DNA of 42,133 bases. Origin: Candidatus Uhrbacteria bacterium (GTDB lineage: Bacteria; Patescibacteriota; Patescibacteriia; UBA9934; GWF2-40-263). The stretch's first letter is position 1. Every line of letters starts with the position of its first letter. Location of the stretch: contig JACRJU010000008.1 of NCBI GenBank assembly GCA_016219925.1, forward strand, positions 1 through 42,133, in the 5' to 3' direction. The notes under the pieces are model-generated. The model was not told the DNA's origin. It made no database searches and was given only the letters and a program-made list of their open reading frames with translations. This document shows, one piece after another, positions 23,844-31,392 of this stretch. The position numbers were made by a program, and so were the translations under genes.

Positions 23844-24518
23844 ATGCGCCATAGCTTTCTGTTTGTTCTGGTGACCGTCATCTACGTCACGTCTCTCTTG
23901 CTTGCCAATACGGTCGCCTCAAAACTCGTCGAACTGGGACCATTCATTGTGGCAGGGGGTATTATCATTTTTCCCATCACCTACATTTTTGGAGATATTC
24001 TGACGGAAGTGTATGGCTATCGTGAATCGCGAAAGATCATCTGGCTCGGTTTTTTTGCTCAACTCATTATGGTGACTGGTTATATCGTTGTCCAACATCT
24101 GCCCGCTCCCCCATTTTGGACCAATCAAACCGCTTACGAAGCCATCCTCGGATTTGTGCCTCGCATTGTCGGAGCCTCGATGATTGCTTATCTGTGCGGC
24201 GAATTCGCAAACTCGGTTGTTCTTTCACGCATGAAAGTGCTTATGAGCGGAAAATACCTTTGGATGCGAACGATCGGATCTACTCTTGTGGGCGAAGGAG
24301 TAGACACCATTATTTTCGGATTCGCCGCCTTCGGTGGGCTTTTTCAAATGAACCAACTTTGGACATTGATTTTGTCCGGATATCTTCTCAAAGTAAGCTA
24401 TGAAGTGATCGCTACGCCACTCACCTATGCCATCATCAGGGCTCTGAAACGCAAAGAACAAATCGATGTCTATGACACGCATGTAGACTACAACCCATTA
24501 AATTTAATAGACGCTTAA
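23844..24518 (+). CDS. Queuosine-precursor transporter family protein (YhhQ/VUT)
   Basis: This 224-residue membrane protein has about six helices and the family signatures NTVASKLVELGPF and ITYIFGDILTEVYGYRESRK near residues 20-65, plus the later GSTLVGEGVDTIIFGFAAFG. The Escherichia coli member YhhQ imports the queuosine precursors preQ0 and preQ1 into the cytoplasm. That substrate is likely here but not proven, since no queuosine genes are in the window. The C-terminus is a short hydrophilic tail. The start at 23844 has no ribosome binding site. It is divergent from the Lrp-like regulator and shares its operator region. Confidence 0.88.
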   Translation: MRHSFLFVLVTVIYVTSLLLANTVASKLVELGPFIVAGGIIIFPITYIFGDILTEVYGYRESRKIIWLGFFAQLIMVTGYIVVQHLPAPPFWTNQTAYEAILGFVPRIVGASMIAYLCGEFANSVVLSRMKVLMSGKYLWMRTIGSTLVGEGVDTIIFGFAAFGGLFQMNQLWTLILSGYLLKVSYEVIATPLTYAIIRALKRKEQIDVYDTHVDYNPLNLIDA

Positions 24519-24524
24519 GACGTC

Positions 24525-24548
24525 AAAAAAAAGACCGCTGTTGCGGTC
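24525..24548 (-). terminator. Terminator of the PRPP-synthetase-like cassette
   Basis: On the minus strand GACCGC pairs perfectly with GCGGTC around AACA (plus 24533-24548), followed by eight Ts. It begins at the stop codon of the gene at 24547 and is convergent with the VUT gene. Confidence 0.9.
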
Positions 24549-25641
24549 AAGTGTTCTCGATACCGCGCGTCTCGCGGACATCGAACCCCCAGTGCACGTT
24601 GTAGATCACCCATGCCGCATCATCGCGCCAGGACAGCACCCGCAACCGTCCGGATTCAAGCAACGGACGAAGCTCCAAACGAAGCTCCGGTGGAATGGTG
24701 TCCATGATGTAAAGCCGAGCGATGAGCGAATTCGGCGCGGCGAACAACGTTGGAGCGTTTGCACAGAGCACTCCGTGCGTCACCGCCGACCAGATTTCAC
24801 GCGCTCCAACGTTGTGTAGCTGTTCAGCGGCTTTCATCTGTGTGACTCCGCTGGCTGTCTCATCATCCAGCTGAATCACCAAGGCGCCATCTACCGCGTC
24901 TAGATCCCCGCCGATCCCATCGATCGTTTTACGCTCGGCATCCACCCGATCGGCAGAGGCGTAGACGATCTGTAGATTCTGCCCCAGATCCTTCCTCAAC
25001 TGCTTCAAAGCTGCTTTGAAACGCTTACGCGCCGAAGGGTCTGGAAACGCGAGCACGACCTTATCGGAGACGGCTTGCGCTTCTTGGTACACGTGTTTGA
25101 GCAGGCGATAGGTGAGCCACACTGGCGTGATGAGGCCCGTATGACCGACCATCGTGCTTTGATCCGAATGCGGATCCAGACACACGATGCGACGAAGCAA
25201 TCCTTGCGAAAGAACCAGCCACTTGGTCACCAAGATGGGCGGGATGGCGAACACATTGTGCTCGTCCCGATCCGAGCGTCCTTGGGGGAAGTAGCCGAAC
25301 ACGATCGTGATGCGCGAAGCCTTGTGCCCAGCCAGATAGGCGAGCAGATAGTCCATCTGCCCAGTCATCTCATAGGTCCCGGGACCGCTGGCTAGGACGA
25401 ACACATCGTGGGCGTCGAGGTGACGTTTCCCGAAGACGAGATACGGCTCGCCACTCGGACGAAACTTGAACGTGGGGATGGCCACATCAACGGGAGTTCG
25501 GTATTCCCCGTCTCTATTACTCTTTTCCAGGATCAAACCTGCCAGCTCCTCGGCGCGCGATTCGAATCCCGGCATCGGAACGAGCGTGAGGCCACCGTGT
25601 CTACAAAACGGATCCCCATTCCTGTCCAATTGCGGCTCCAT
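24547..25641 (-). CDS. Ribose-phosphate pyrophosphokinase-like protein, divergent
   Basis: This 364-residue protein aligns by eye with PRPP synthetase over most of its length. Matching parts are ASRITIVFGYFPQGRSDRDE (compare the ITAVIPYFGYARQDR region), IVCLDPHSDQ with the conserved His, and VIQLDDETASGVTQMKAAEQ, the PRPP-loop region, followed by EIWSAVTHGVL. The loop differs from the usual VDDMIDTGGT, and there is a longer N-terminus and an extra C-terminal stretch. Normal PRPP synthetases are about 315 residues. It may make PRPP or use the fold for another pyrophosphoryl reaction. The gene has its own promoter (25671-25699), GGAGGAG before the ATG, G+C-rich codons, and a terminator at its stop. 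Confidence 0.8.
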   Translation of the reverse strand: MEPQLDRNGDPFCRHGGLTLVPMPGFESRAEELAGLILEKSNRDGEYRTPVDVAIPTFKFRPSGEPYLVFGKRHLDAHDVFVLASGPGTYEMTGQMDYLLAYLAGHKASRITIVFGYFPQGRSDRDEHNVFAIPPILVTKWLVLSQGLLRRIVCLDPHSDQSTMVGHTGLITPVWLTYRLLKHVYQEAQAVSDKVVLAFPDPSARKRFKAALKQLRKDLGQNLQIVYASADRVDAERKTIDGIGGDLDAVDGALVIQLDDETASGVTQMKAAEQLHNVGAREIWSAVTHGVLCANAPTLFAAPNSLIARLYIMDTIPPELRLELRPLLESGRLRVLSWRDDAAWVIYNVHWGFDVRETRGIENT

Positions 25642-25670
25642 GTCTCTCTCCTCCCAAGAAGAACACTGCC

Positions 25671-25699
25671 ACTATGATCCTCAGACTGATGATCGTCAA
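25671..25699 (-). promoter_or_regulatory. Promoter of the PRPP-synthetase-like cassette
   Basis: On the minus strand TTGACG (25694-25699) and CATAGT (25671-25676) are 17 bases apart. Exactly 29 bases separate the -10 from the ATG at 25641, with GGGAGGAG inside. Confidence 0.75.
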
Positions 25700-25706
25700 T
25701 GAGCCC

Positions 25707-25735
25707 TTGACGGATAGCAAAAAGACTGTTAAAAA
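25707..25735 (+). promoter_or_regulatory. Candidate promoter of the first Cys-rich gene
   Basis: TTGACG (25707-25712) and TAAAAA (25730-25735) are 17 bases apart and point toward the gene at 25807. The -10 is weak. It lies back to back with the promoter of the PRPP-synthetase-like gene. Confidence 0.45.
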
Positions 25736-25806
25736 CAGACGTCGCGGTCTGCAACGCGATTGCGTCAATCGGATCATTTCGGCTGCCGTAGCCGATGGAG
25801 TTCGTC

Positions 25807-27597
25807 ATGTTTTCGTTCTCGCGCCATCTCATCCTCGTCCTCGTTCTCCTCTTCGCCTGTCCACTCTGGACGTCCGCGTGCTCAACGGATAGCGAAGTCG
25901 TTGGTCCAACCGGACCGACCCTCGTGACGGATGGGTTGGGTCTCGAAGTCCCAACCCAGCCCGACGCGGCTAGCAACGAAACGCCTGTCGCCGATGCCGC
26001 ACTCGACAACGTCGAAGACACGGAACTTCCTGACGCTCCCACCGAGGTCAGCGCCCAGGACGCTCCTGAAGTCGACACCGCACCAGCCTGCACAAACAAG
26101 GAGGATTGCGACGACAAGAACGCCTGCACGGAGGATGGATGCAACCAGCTCACCGGGCAGTGTGCGCACGTCGTCCAGATCTACTTTTCGTGCGACGACA
26201 AGAACGCCTGCACGCAGGACGATCGCTGTAACGAACAGGGCGAGTGTCTGGGCAATCAGAAGACGTTGTGCTTCGACGGGAATCCCTGCACCCTCGACAC
26301 CTGCGACAAGAACGGCGGCTGTGTCTTTTCCAACATCGACGTTCCGTGCAACGACAACAACGCGTGCACGAATGACGATCAGTGCCAAAACGGCGCGTGC
26401 GCTGGAGTTCCTATCGTCTGCGACGACAAGAACCCCTGCACGGCTGATACGTGCAACCCCAAGACAGGCTGCGTCTTCCAGCAGGAGAACAATGTCCCCT
26501 GCGATGACAACAACGCCTGCACCAGCGCGGACCAGTGTGCTTCGGGCATCTGCAAAGGCTCGCCCATCAACTGCGGGGATGGAAACAGCTGCACCGTTGA
26601 CAGCTGCGACAAGCAGAGCGGTTGCTATTCGACGCCGGCCGTAAACAACACAACCTGCTCGGACGGCGACGGTTGCACGCTCAAAGACGTTTGCATTGAC
26701 TCAGTGTGCAAGTCGGGCGCCAAGAAGAACTGCGACGACAACAACGTCTGTACGAACGATGCCTGCGATTCCTCGGACGGCCAATGCCTCCATGAGGTTC
26801 TGCCGGGCATCCACTACTGCGACGACAACAATGCCTGTACCAACACGGATACCTGCAAGTTGGGGGTCTGTACGGGCAAGATCGTCCAGTGCTACGACGG
26901 CAACGACTGCACGCTCGACACCTGTGACATGAAAGCGGGATGCCTTTTCCTGGCTCAAGACAAGGCTCCCTGCGACGATGGAAACAAGTGCACACTCGGA
27001 GACATCTGCGCCCAGACCAAATGCGAAGGCAAGGTGATCTCCTGCGATGATGGCAACGTCTGTACCAACGATACGTGCGACCCGGCGGTCGGGGCCTGCA
27101 ACCATACCGCCGCCACAGGCTACTACTGCAATGACGGAAACGCCTGCACGATCGGCGACGTTTGCGAAGGGGCCACATGCGTTGGCAAAACCCTGGCCTG
27201 CACGGACGGCAATCCGTGTACGGACGACAGCTGCAACCCCAAGACTGGATGCTTCTTCGTCCCAACGCCCAACGCCCCGTGCAACGACGGCAACTTGTGT
27301 ACGAAAGACGACATCTGCAACCAGAGCGTCTGCGTAGGCAAACCGATCTCGTGCGATGACAGCAACTCGTGCACGCTCGACTCATGCGACAAGACAACCG
27401 GCGTTTGCCAAAACGTCCAACTCAAGGACGGCTACGCCTGCAACGACGCCGACGCGTGTACCTACGGCGATTCGTGCAGTGCGGGCAAGTGCGTCGGGAT
27501 TGTCAACGACTGCGACGACATGGACAAGTGCACGAAGGACGCCTGCAATCCCCAAACTGGGAAATGCGTTCATGCGCAAATCCCCAACTGCTCCTAG
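25807..27597 (+). CDS. Secreted Cys-rich repeat protein with alternating CTDC-type modules
   Basis: The product is exported: residues 1-25 (MFSFSRHLILVLVLLFACPL then WTSAC) form a signal peptide, with Cys18 or Cys25 as a possible lipid anchor. After a linker of about 70 residues rich in Asp, Thr and Pro, the rest is 19 short modules. They alternate strictly between CxDxxxCTxDxC and CxDxxxCTxxDxC, ten of the first and nine of the second. They resemble the Dictyostelium CTDC repeat also seen in myxobacterial surface proteins, as I recall. The many Asp and Asn residues suggest calcium binding, and the Cys pairs suggest disulfides. I start at the ATG at 25807 because GGAG lies six bases before it. 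The protein has 596 residues. A role in attachment is inference. Confidence 0.85.
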   Translation: MFSFSRHLILVLVLLFACPLWTSACSTDSEVVGPTGPTLVTDGLGLEVPTQPDAASNETPVADAALDNVEDTELPDAPTEVSAQDAPEVDTAPACTNKEDCDDKNACTEDGCNQLTGQCAHVVQIYFSCDDKNACTQDDRCNEQGECLGNQKTLCFDGNPCTLDTCDKNGGCVFSNIDVPCNDNNACTNDDQCQNGACAGVPIVCDDKNPCTADTCNPKTGCVFQQENNVPCDDNNACTSADQCASGICKGSPINCGDGNSCTVDSCDKQSGCYSTPAVNNTTCSDGDGCTLKDVCIDSVCKSGAKKNCDDNNVCTNDACDSSDGQCLHEVLPGIHYCDDNNACTNTDTCKLGVCTGKIVQCYDGNDCTLDTCDMKAGCLFLAQDKAPCDDGNKCTLGDICAQTKCEGKVISCDDGNVCTNDTCDPAVGACNHTAATGYYCNDGNACTIGDVCEGATCVGKTLACTDGNPCTDDSCNPKTGCFFVPTPNAPCNDGNLCTKDDICNQSVCVGKPISCDDSNSCTLDSCDKTTGVCQNVQLKDGYACNDADACTYGDSCSAGKCVGIVNDCDDMDKCTKDACNPQTGKCVHAQIPNCS

Positions 27598-27600
27598 GTG

Positions 27601-27637
27601 AGCGGCTTGGTTACGACCCAGGCCGTTTTTTTATTCT
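27601..27637 (+). terminator. Terminator of the first Cys-rich gene
   Basis: GCGGCTTGG pairs with CCCAGGCCG with a bulge (27602-27625) and is followed by TTTTTTTATTC. It begins three bases after the TAG stop. Confidence 0.8.
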
Positions 27638-27645
27638 CTAGACAG

Positions 27646-27702
27646 TTGACAAAACGATCTTTCTGTGAAAAAGTCAAAGACACTCATTCGCCGTTTGAAT
27701 GA
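27646..27702 (+). promoter_or_regulatory. Candidate promoter and leader hairpin of the second Cys-rich gene
   Basis: TTGACA at 27646-27651 has AAAAGT at 27669-27674 after 17 bases, a weak -10. A 7-bp hairpin, CTCATTC with GAATGAG, covers 27683-27702, just before the ribosome binding site GGAGAAAG of the gene at 27716. Confidence 0.45.
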
Positions 27703-27715
27703 GCGGAGAAAGCTC

Positions 27716-29308
27716 ATGCGCTCTTTTCTCGTTCTCCTCATCTGCGGCTTGTTGATGGCCTGTACGGACGCATCGTCGAGCCAGACTCCTCCCACCACAG
27801 TTCTCGACACCATCGCCACGTATGACGCTTCCCCGGGAATGGCCGAGACTCATCAAGACGCGGACAGTCTCCAAGACCAGTGGAGTGACGCCTTGATTGA
27901 ACCTGGTGACTTCGGCTCTCCTTGTCTAGGGAACAGCGACTGCAACTCAGGCTTCTGCATCGAAGCCTCGCAAGGGAAGGTGTGCTCGCGCGCCTGTGTC
28001 GTTGACTGTCCGTCGGGATTCCAGTGCGCGAACGTCTCCGCGACGGGACCAGACGTGCTCTACATCTGCGTCTCCCGTTTCGTCCGACTGTGCGACCCAT
28101 GCAAACAGCACAGCGACTGCAACGCGCCAGGCACCGCCGGAAATCTCTGCGTGAGCCAAGCGAGTGCGGGGAGCTTCTGCGGAGTCGCCTGCCTACCCAC
28201 GCAGAATGACTGTCCGACCGGCTACACATGTCAACTCTCCACAGACGCCAAAACCGGCGTGAGCTTGATGCAGTGTTTGCCAAAGGGTGGAGCCTTGTGC
28301 ACCTGCTCGCCGCGGGCGACCCTCTTGGGCCTCTCAACCGCCTGTGCCAACAAGAACTTCTACGGAACATGCGCGGGCGAACGCACCTGCACCGTGCAGG
28401 GACTCACCAACTGCATCGGACAAATCCCGGACGTCGAAACGTGCAACAACCTCGACGACAACTGCGATGGCCAGATCGACAACGTCGATGCCTCGTTTTT
28501 GGGAAGCGCGTGCAAGCGCACGAGTCTGTTTGGCACCTGCACAGGCAAGGTCATGGGCTGCGCGAAAGGATCTCCCATCTGCGACGCTCCCGAACCAACC
28601 CCCGAGGCCTGCAACGGCATGGACGACAACTGCAATGGGGTCACGGACGAAGGCCTCTGCGACGACGGCAACGAGTGTACAACCGACGCGTGTAACACCG
28701 ACGGTTCGTGCAAGCACACCAAGCTGACCGGAACCGCTTGCAACGACCAAAACGTTTGCACCGCCTTCGACCAGTGCGCGTCCGGAGTGTGTCTGGGAGG
28801 AAGCCTTCTGGACTGCAACGACAACGACCCGTGTAGCATCGACTCGTGTGATCCCTTCACGGGGTGCAAGCATCTCCCTGCTTCGGAAGGAACATGCGCG
28901 GACGATGGCAACGCCTGCACGCAAGATGTGTGCAAGGCTGGATCCTGTACCCATCCCAGCATCAAGGATGGAGCTCCGTGCGCGACTGATGGCGAAGTGT
29001 GCACGACGGACATCTGCAAGTCCGGAGCGTGCGAACACCTTGCCAACACAGTCGCGTGCAATGACGGAAATCCCTGCACGCTCAACGACACCTGCAAGGA
29101 CAAGACCTGCTCCGTCTTTGTTCCAAAAGTGTGCACGGACAACAATCCCTGCACGCTCGACGAATGCGATCCCAAAATCGGGTGTGTGTTCAAACCCAAT
29201 CCTTCATGGAAGGACGGGGCGCCCTGTCCCGACGATGGCAACGCCTGTACCGACGACATCTGCAAAGGATCGACGTGCGCGCACGTCCCGATCCCCAACT
29301 GCAACTGA
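27716..29308 (+). CDS. Cys-rich lipoprotein with MopE-like and CTDC-type repeats
   Basis: The start at 27716 gives MRSFLVLLICGLLMAC, a clear lipoprotein signal with the lipobox LMAC, so the protein should be anchored on the outer face of the membrane. It has 530 residues. After a Ser/Thr/Asp linker come a Cys-rich part (CLGNSDCNSGFC), then two MopE-type metal-binding motifs (ETCNNLDDNCDGQIDN and EACNGMDDNCNGVTDEG), then about eight CTDC-type modules such as CDDGNECTTDAC. MopE-type motifs bind copper or calcium in known proteins. The frame from the GTG at 27665 is longer but lacks a binding site and would spoil the signal peptide. It is a relative of the gene just upstream and likely came in with it. 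Confidence 0.85.
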   Translation: MRSFLVLLICGLLMACTDASSSQTPPTTVLDTIATYDASPGMAETHQDADSLQDQWSDALIEPGDFGSPCLGNSDCNSGFCIEASQGKVCSRACVVDCPSGFQCANVSATGPDVLYICVSRFVRLCDPCKQHSDCNAPGTAGNLCVSQASAGSFCGVACLPTQNDCPTGYTCQLSTDAKTGVSLMQCLPKGGALCTCSPRATLLGLSTACANKNFYGTCAGERTCTVQGLTNCIGQIPDVETCNNLDDNCDGQIDNVDASFLGSACKRTSLFGTCTGKVMGCAKGSPICDAPEPTPEACNGMDDNCNGVTDEGLCDDGNECTTDACNTDGSCKHTKLTGTACNDQNVCTAFDQCASGVCLGGSLLDCNDNDPCSIDSCDPFTGCKHLPASEGTCADDGNACTQDVCKAGSCTHPSIKDGAPCATDGEVCTTDICKSGACEHLANTVACNDGNPCTLNDTCKDKTCSVFVPKVCTDNNPCTLDECDPKIGCVFKPNPSWKDGAPCPDDGNACTDDICKGSTCAHVPIPNCN

Positions 29309-29311
29309 CCG

Positions 29312-29345
29312 GTCCCCATGACGTGTGGGGATTTTTCTTTTTGAG
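29312..29345 (+). terminator. Terminator of the second Cys-rich gene
   Basis: GTCCCCA pairs with TGGGGAT (29315-29331) around TGACGTG and is followed by TTTTCTTTTTG. It is convergent with ribH. Confidence 0.85.
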
Positions 29346-29348
29346 AAA

Positions 29349-29747
29349 TTACTCCAACATTTTCGCCGTGGCGGCAACGGCCGCGCGCGCGTACCCATCC
29401 AATCGTGGCGGGATTTGTTCTGGTAAAATTTCAGGACCTAAAATACCGAGCCCAATCGGTTTCATAAACTCGAGCTGAAGTTTGATAATCGCGTCGTAAA
29501 CAACCTGGCCCATGACAAGACCATGTTTTGTTTCACCGCGTTCGATGATTCCTAAAACAGCCGCGCCGTCGATGTCATCTCGCAAAAGCAAACGTTTGAG
29601 CGCGAGGGGTTTTTCAATCGAACCGGGCACCCAGACTTCCTCGACGATTTCAAGTTCGTGCTTTGCGGCTTCCTCACGCGCGGCCATGAGCATTTGATCA
29701 GCTTCCTTTTTATGAAAGGAACCGAGAACAATGGCAATACGTTTCAT
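29349..29747 (-). CDS. ribH: 6,7-dimethyl-8-ribityllumazine synthase
   Basis: This enzyme joins the ribitylaminopyrimidine with 3,4-dihydroxybutanone phosphate to make lumazine, the direct precursor of riboflavin. The 132 residues match the short form of the family: MKRIAIVLGSFHKKEADQML at the start, VWVPGSIEKPLALKRLL for the substrate site, AAVLGIIERGETKHGLV for the next loop, and MKPIGLGILGPEILPEQ. Bacterial members are often about 155 residues, so this one is compact, as in archaea. Its start overlaps the stop of the riboflavin synthase gene by four bases, and the two form an operon. No ribA, ribB or ribD is in the window. Confidence 0.92.
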   Translation of the reverse strand: MKRIAIVLGSFHKKEADQMLMAAREEAAKHELEIVEEVWVPGSIEKPLALKRLLLRDDIDGAAVLGIIERGETKHGLVMGQVVYDAIIKLQLEFMKPIGLGILGPEILPEQIPPRLDGYARAAVAATAKMLE

Positions 29748-30361
29748 AGCTTTTGCGTTTTAAGATAAGTCTCAATGGTTTCCACAATGGTTTGTGTGGT
29801 CGAATCGATTTCCACATTCACGCGATCCCCCACCCCTTTCTCTCCAAACCGTGTCAGCTGAAGCGTTTCAGGGATGAACCACACTTGAAATGTCCCTTTT
29901 ATTTTGTCCGCATCGACAACGGTAAGGCTCGCGCCATCCAACGCGATAAATCCTTTTGAAAAAATAAACTTCATCCACTCGGGGTCTCCCTTGAATGTGA
30001 CGGCCCGATTGTTTTCGTGATCATCAATCGCAACGATCTGTGCGGTTGTTGAGATGTGCCCACTCACGACATGCCCGCCAATCTCGTCGCCCATACGCGC
30101 GGACCGCTCGATGTTCACGACGTCGTTGGGTTTGAGTTCACCGATGGTCGTCTTGCGAAGCGTCTCTTCCATCGCATCAAAACCAATGCGGTCCGCCCCT
30201 ATACGCGCGACCGTCAAACAAACGCCATCCACCGCGACACTCGCGCCCAGAGCGATCCCCTCCATCAACACAGAAGGAAGAATAACCTCAAAGCGACGCA
30301 AACCGGGTTCGTCTTTTATAGAGGCGATAGGAAATTTTCCACGAACAATGCCTGTGAACAT
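29744..30361 (-). CDS. ribE: Riboflavin synthase, alpha chain
   Basis: This enzyme converts two molecules of lumazine to riboflavin. The start MFTGIVRGKFPIASI and the two repeated halves are typical: the first half has VDGVCLTVARIGADRIGFDA and the second GFIALDGASLTVVDADKIKG, with GGHVVSGHISTTA between. The ATG at 30361 gives 205 residues, close to the usual 200-215; the frame upstream to 30415 passes through the promoter and is rejected. The promoter at 30371-30400 has its -10 nine bases from the ATG, so there is no room for an FMN riboswitch. It overlaps ribH by four bases. Confidence 0.94.
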   Translation of the reverse strand: MFTGIVRGKFPIASIKDEPGLRRFEVILPSVLMEGIALGASVAVDGVCLTVARIGADRIGFDAMEETLRKTTIGELKPNDVVNIERSARMGDEIGGHVVSGHISTTAQIVAIDDHENNRAVTFKGDPEWMKFIFSKGFIALDGASLTVVDADKIKGTFQVWFIPETLQLTRFGEKGVGDRVNVEIDSTTQTIVETIETYLKTQKL

Positions 30362-30370
30362 ATATGGATA

Positions 30371-30400
30371 GTTATAGTCGCAGAGTTGGAGAAACGTCAA
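30371..30400 (-). promoter_or_regulatory. Promoter of the ribE-ribH operon, near-leaderless
   Basis: On the minus strand TTGACG (30395-30400) and TATAAC (30371-30376) are 18 bases apart, and the -10 is nine bases before the ATG at 30361. Confidence 0.75.
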
Positions 30401-30401
30401 G

Positions 30402-30425
30402 AAAAAAAGACCCACAGGGGTCTAG
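30402..30425 (-). terminator. Terminator of the DHH-like cassette
   Basis: On the minus strand AGACCC pairs perfectly with GGGTCT around CTGT, followed by seven Ts. It overlaps the stop codon of the gene at 30422 and touches the ribE promoter. Confidence 0.9.
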
Positions 30426-31363
30426 GGAGCGCGCAGGTTGTGATCCTGCAAGAAGGCGTTGATGGTCGTCGTGATTTGCTCGGGCGAACGCACTGAGCCG
30501 TTGCCGCGCGCGTTGCCAAACACAACGTCGCCACCGCCGAACTGGTCGGAATCTGCCTCTTCACGGTTGAGGTGTGCACAGATCTCCGGCACAGGGAACC
30601 AGAAGACGTAAGGGCTCTGCCGGCACACCGTGTAGACCCAGCGGCCATCCGTTTTCTGACGAGCCGCCACGAACGCGCGCACGCCACGACGCGCCATCTT
30701 CATGCGCGCATGCGGTCCGAGCTCGCGCACCATCCTCCAGTCAGCGCCTCCGCCGAGCTCGTCGTAGCGATCATCAATCGCGAGTTCGCGCGGACGACCC
30801 GCCACGAACTCGTTGATCCGATGAGTCACGTCCCGCAACACGCCCATGTGCGCGAGGGCGTTCTTTTGATCGAGCGCGCCGCTTGTGCGGTACTGCCAGT
30901 AGGGCTGGAAGATGAAGGCTGCTTGCCGAACGATTGGCATATCGCGCGGAACGTCGAGCAGGCCACTCATCTTGTCCATGTCCTGCACGTGCCCGAACAG
31001 ACGGTGGATCGCCGGATTCACCCGTCCGCGCACGATCCAGTGATACTCAAGCGCGTAGAGCGAGAGCCCAACGTCCGGGTCGCAGTCATTCATCCACACA
31101 AGGACATCTTCGTCTCCTGTGGGCATGAACAGGTCGAGCAGGCCGGTACGTACAGCCTCAAGCACCTGCATGGCCGTGCAGAGCATGTCGCTACGAGGTG
31201 GACCGCGATGGTGGTCGAAGTTGCGGTACAGACGTACCGCGTCGAGTGCTGGAGGCGCGTCGACAAAGCCATCGAGCGCAATCGAACGCGCGGGCATCTG
31301 CGCGCAAAAGCCATCCCAGGACATCGGGATGATGTCCGGACGCATCTGGGCGATGATCGGCAT
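30422..31363 (-). CDS. DHH-motif protein, possible phosphoesterase, accessory cassette
   Basis: From the ATG at 31363 (MPIIAQMRPDIIPMSW) the protein has 313 residues and no signal peptide. It has RNFDHHRGP, with a DHH triplet at residues 50-52, and an acidic motif NDCDPDVGL at 92-100, both spaced as metal-binding parts of a DHH-type phosphoesterase. The rest does not match RecJ or NrnA, and the glycine-rich DHHA1 motif is absent; the late GGGDVVFGNARGNGSVRS near residues 280-300 may play that part. The start is supported by ACGGAGGTCTCC directly before the ATG and by the promoter at 31393-31421. Codon use is G+C rich and differs from the adjacent riboflavin genes. The substrate is unknown. 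Confidence 0.7.
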   Translation of the reverse strand: MPIIAQMRPDIIPMSWDGFCAQMPARSIALDGFVDAPPALDAVRLYRNFDHHRGPPRSDMLCTAMQVLEAVRTGLLDLFMPTGDEDVLVWMNDCDPDVGLSLYALEYHWIVRGRVNPAIHRLFGHVQDMDKMSGLLDVPRDMPIVRQAAFIFQPYWQYRTSGALDQKNALAHMGVLRDVTHRINEFVAGRPRELAIDDRYDELGGGADWRMVRELGPHARMKMARRGVRAFVAARQKTDGRWVYTVCRQSPYVFWFPVPEICAHLNREEADSDQFGGGDVVFGNARGNGSVRSPEQITTTINAFLQDHNLRAP

Positions 31364-31392
31364 GGAGACCTCCGTGACAAGAGCGAAAATAG

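Noticed and set aside
25795-29308. CRISPR array or DNA tandem repeat
   Set aside because: The repeated look comes from Cys-rich protein modules. The DNA repeats are imperfect, coding and have no uniform spacers.
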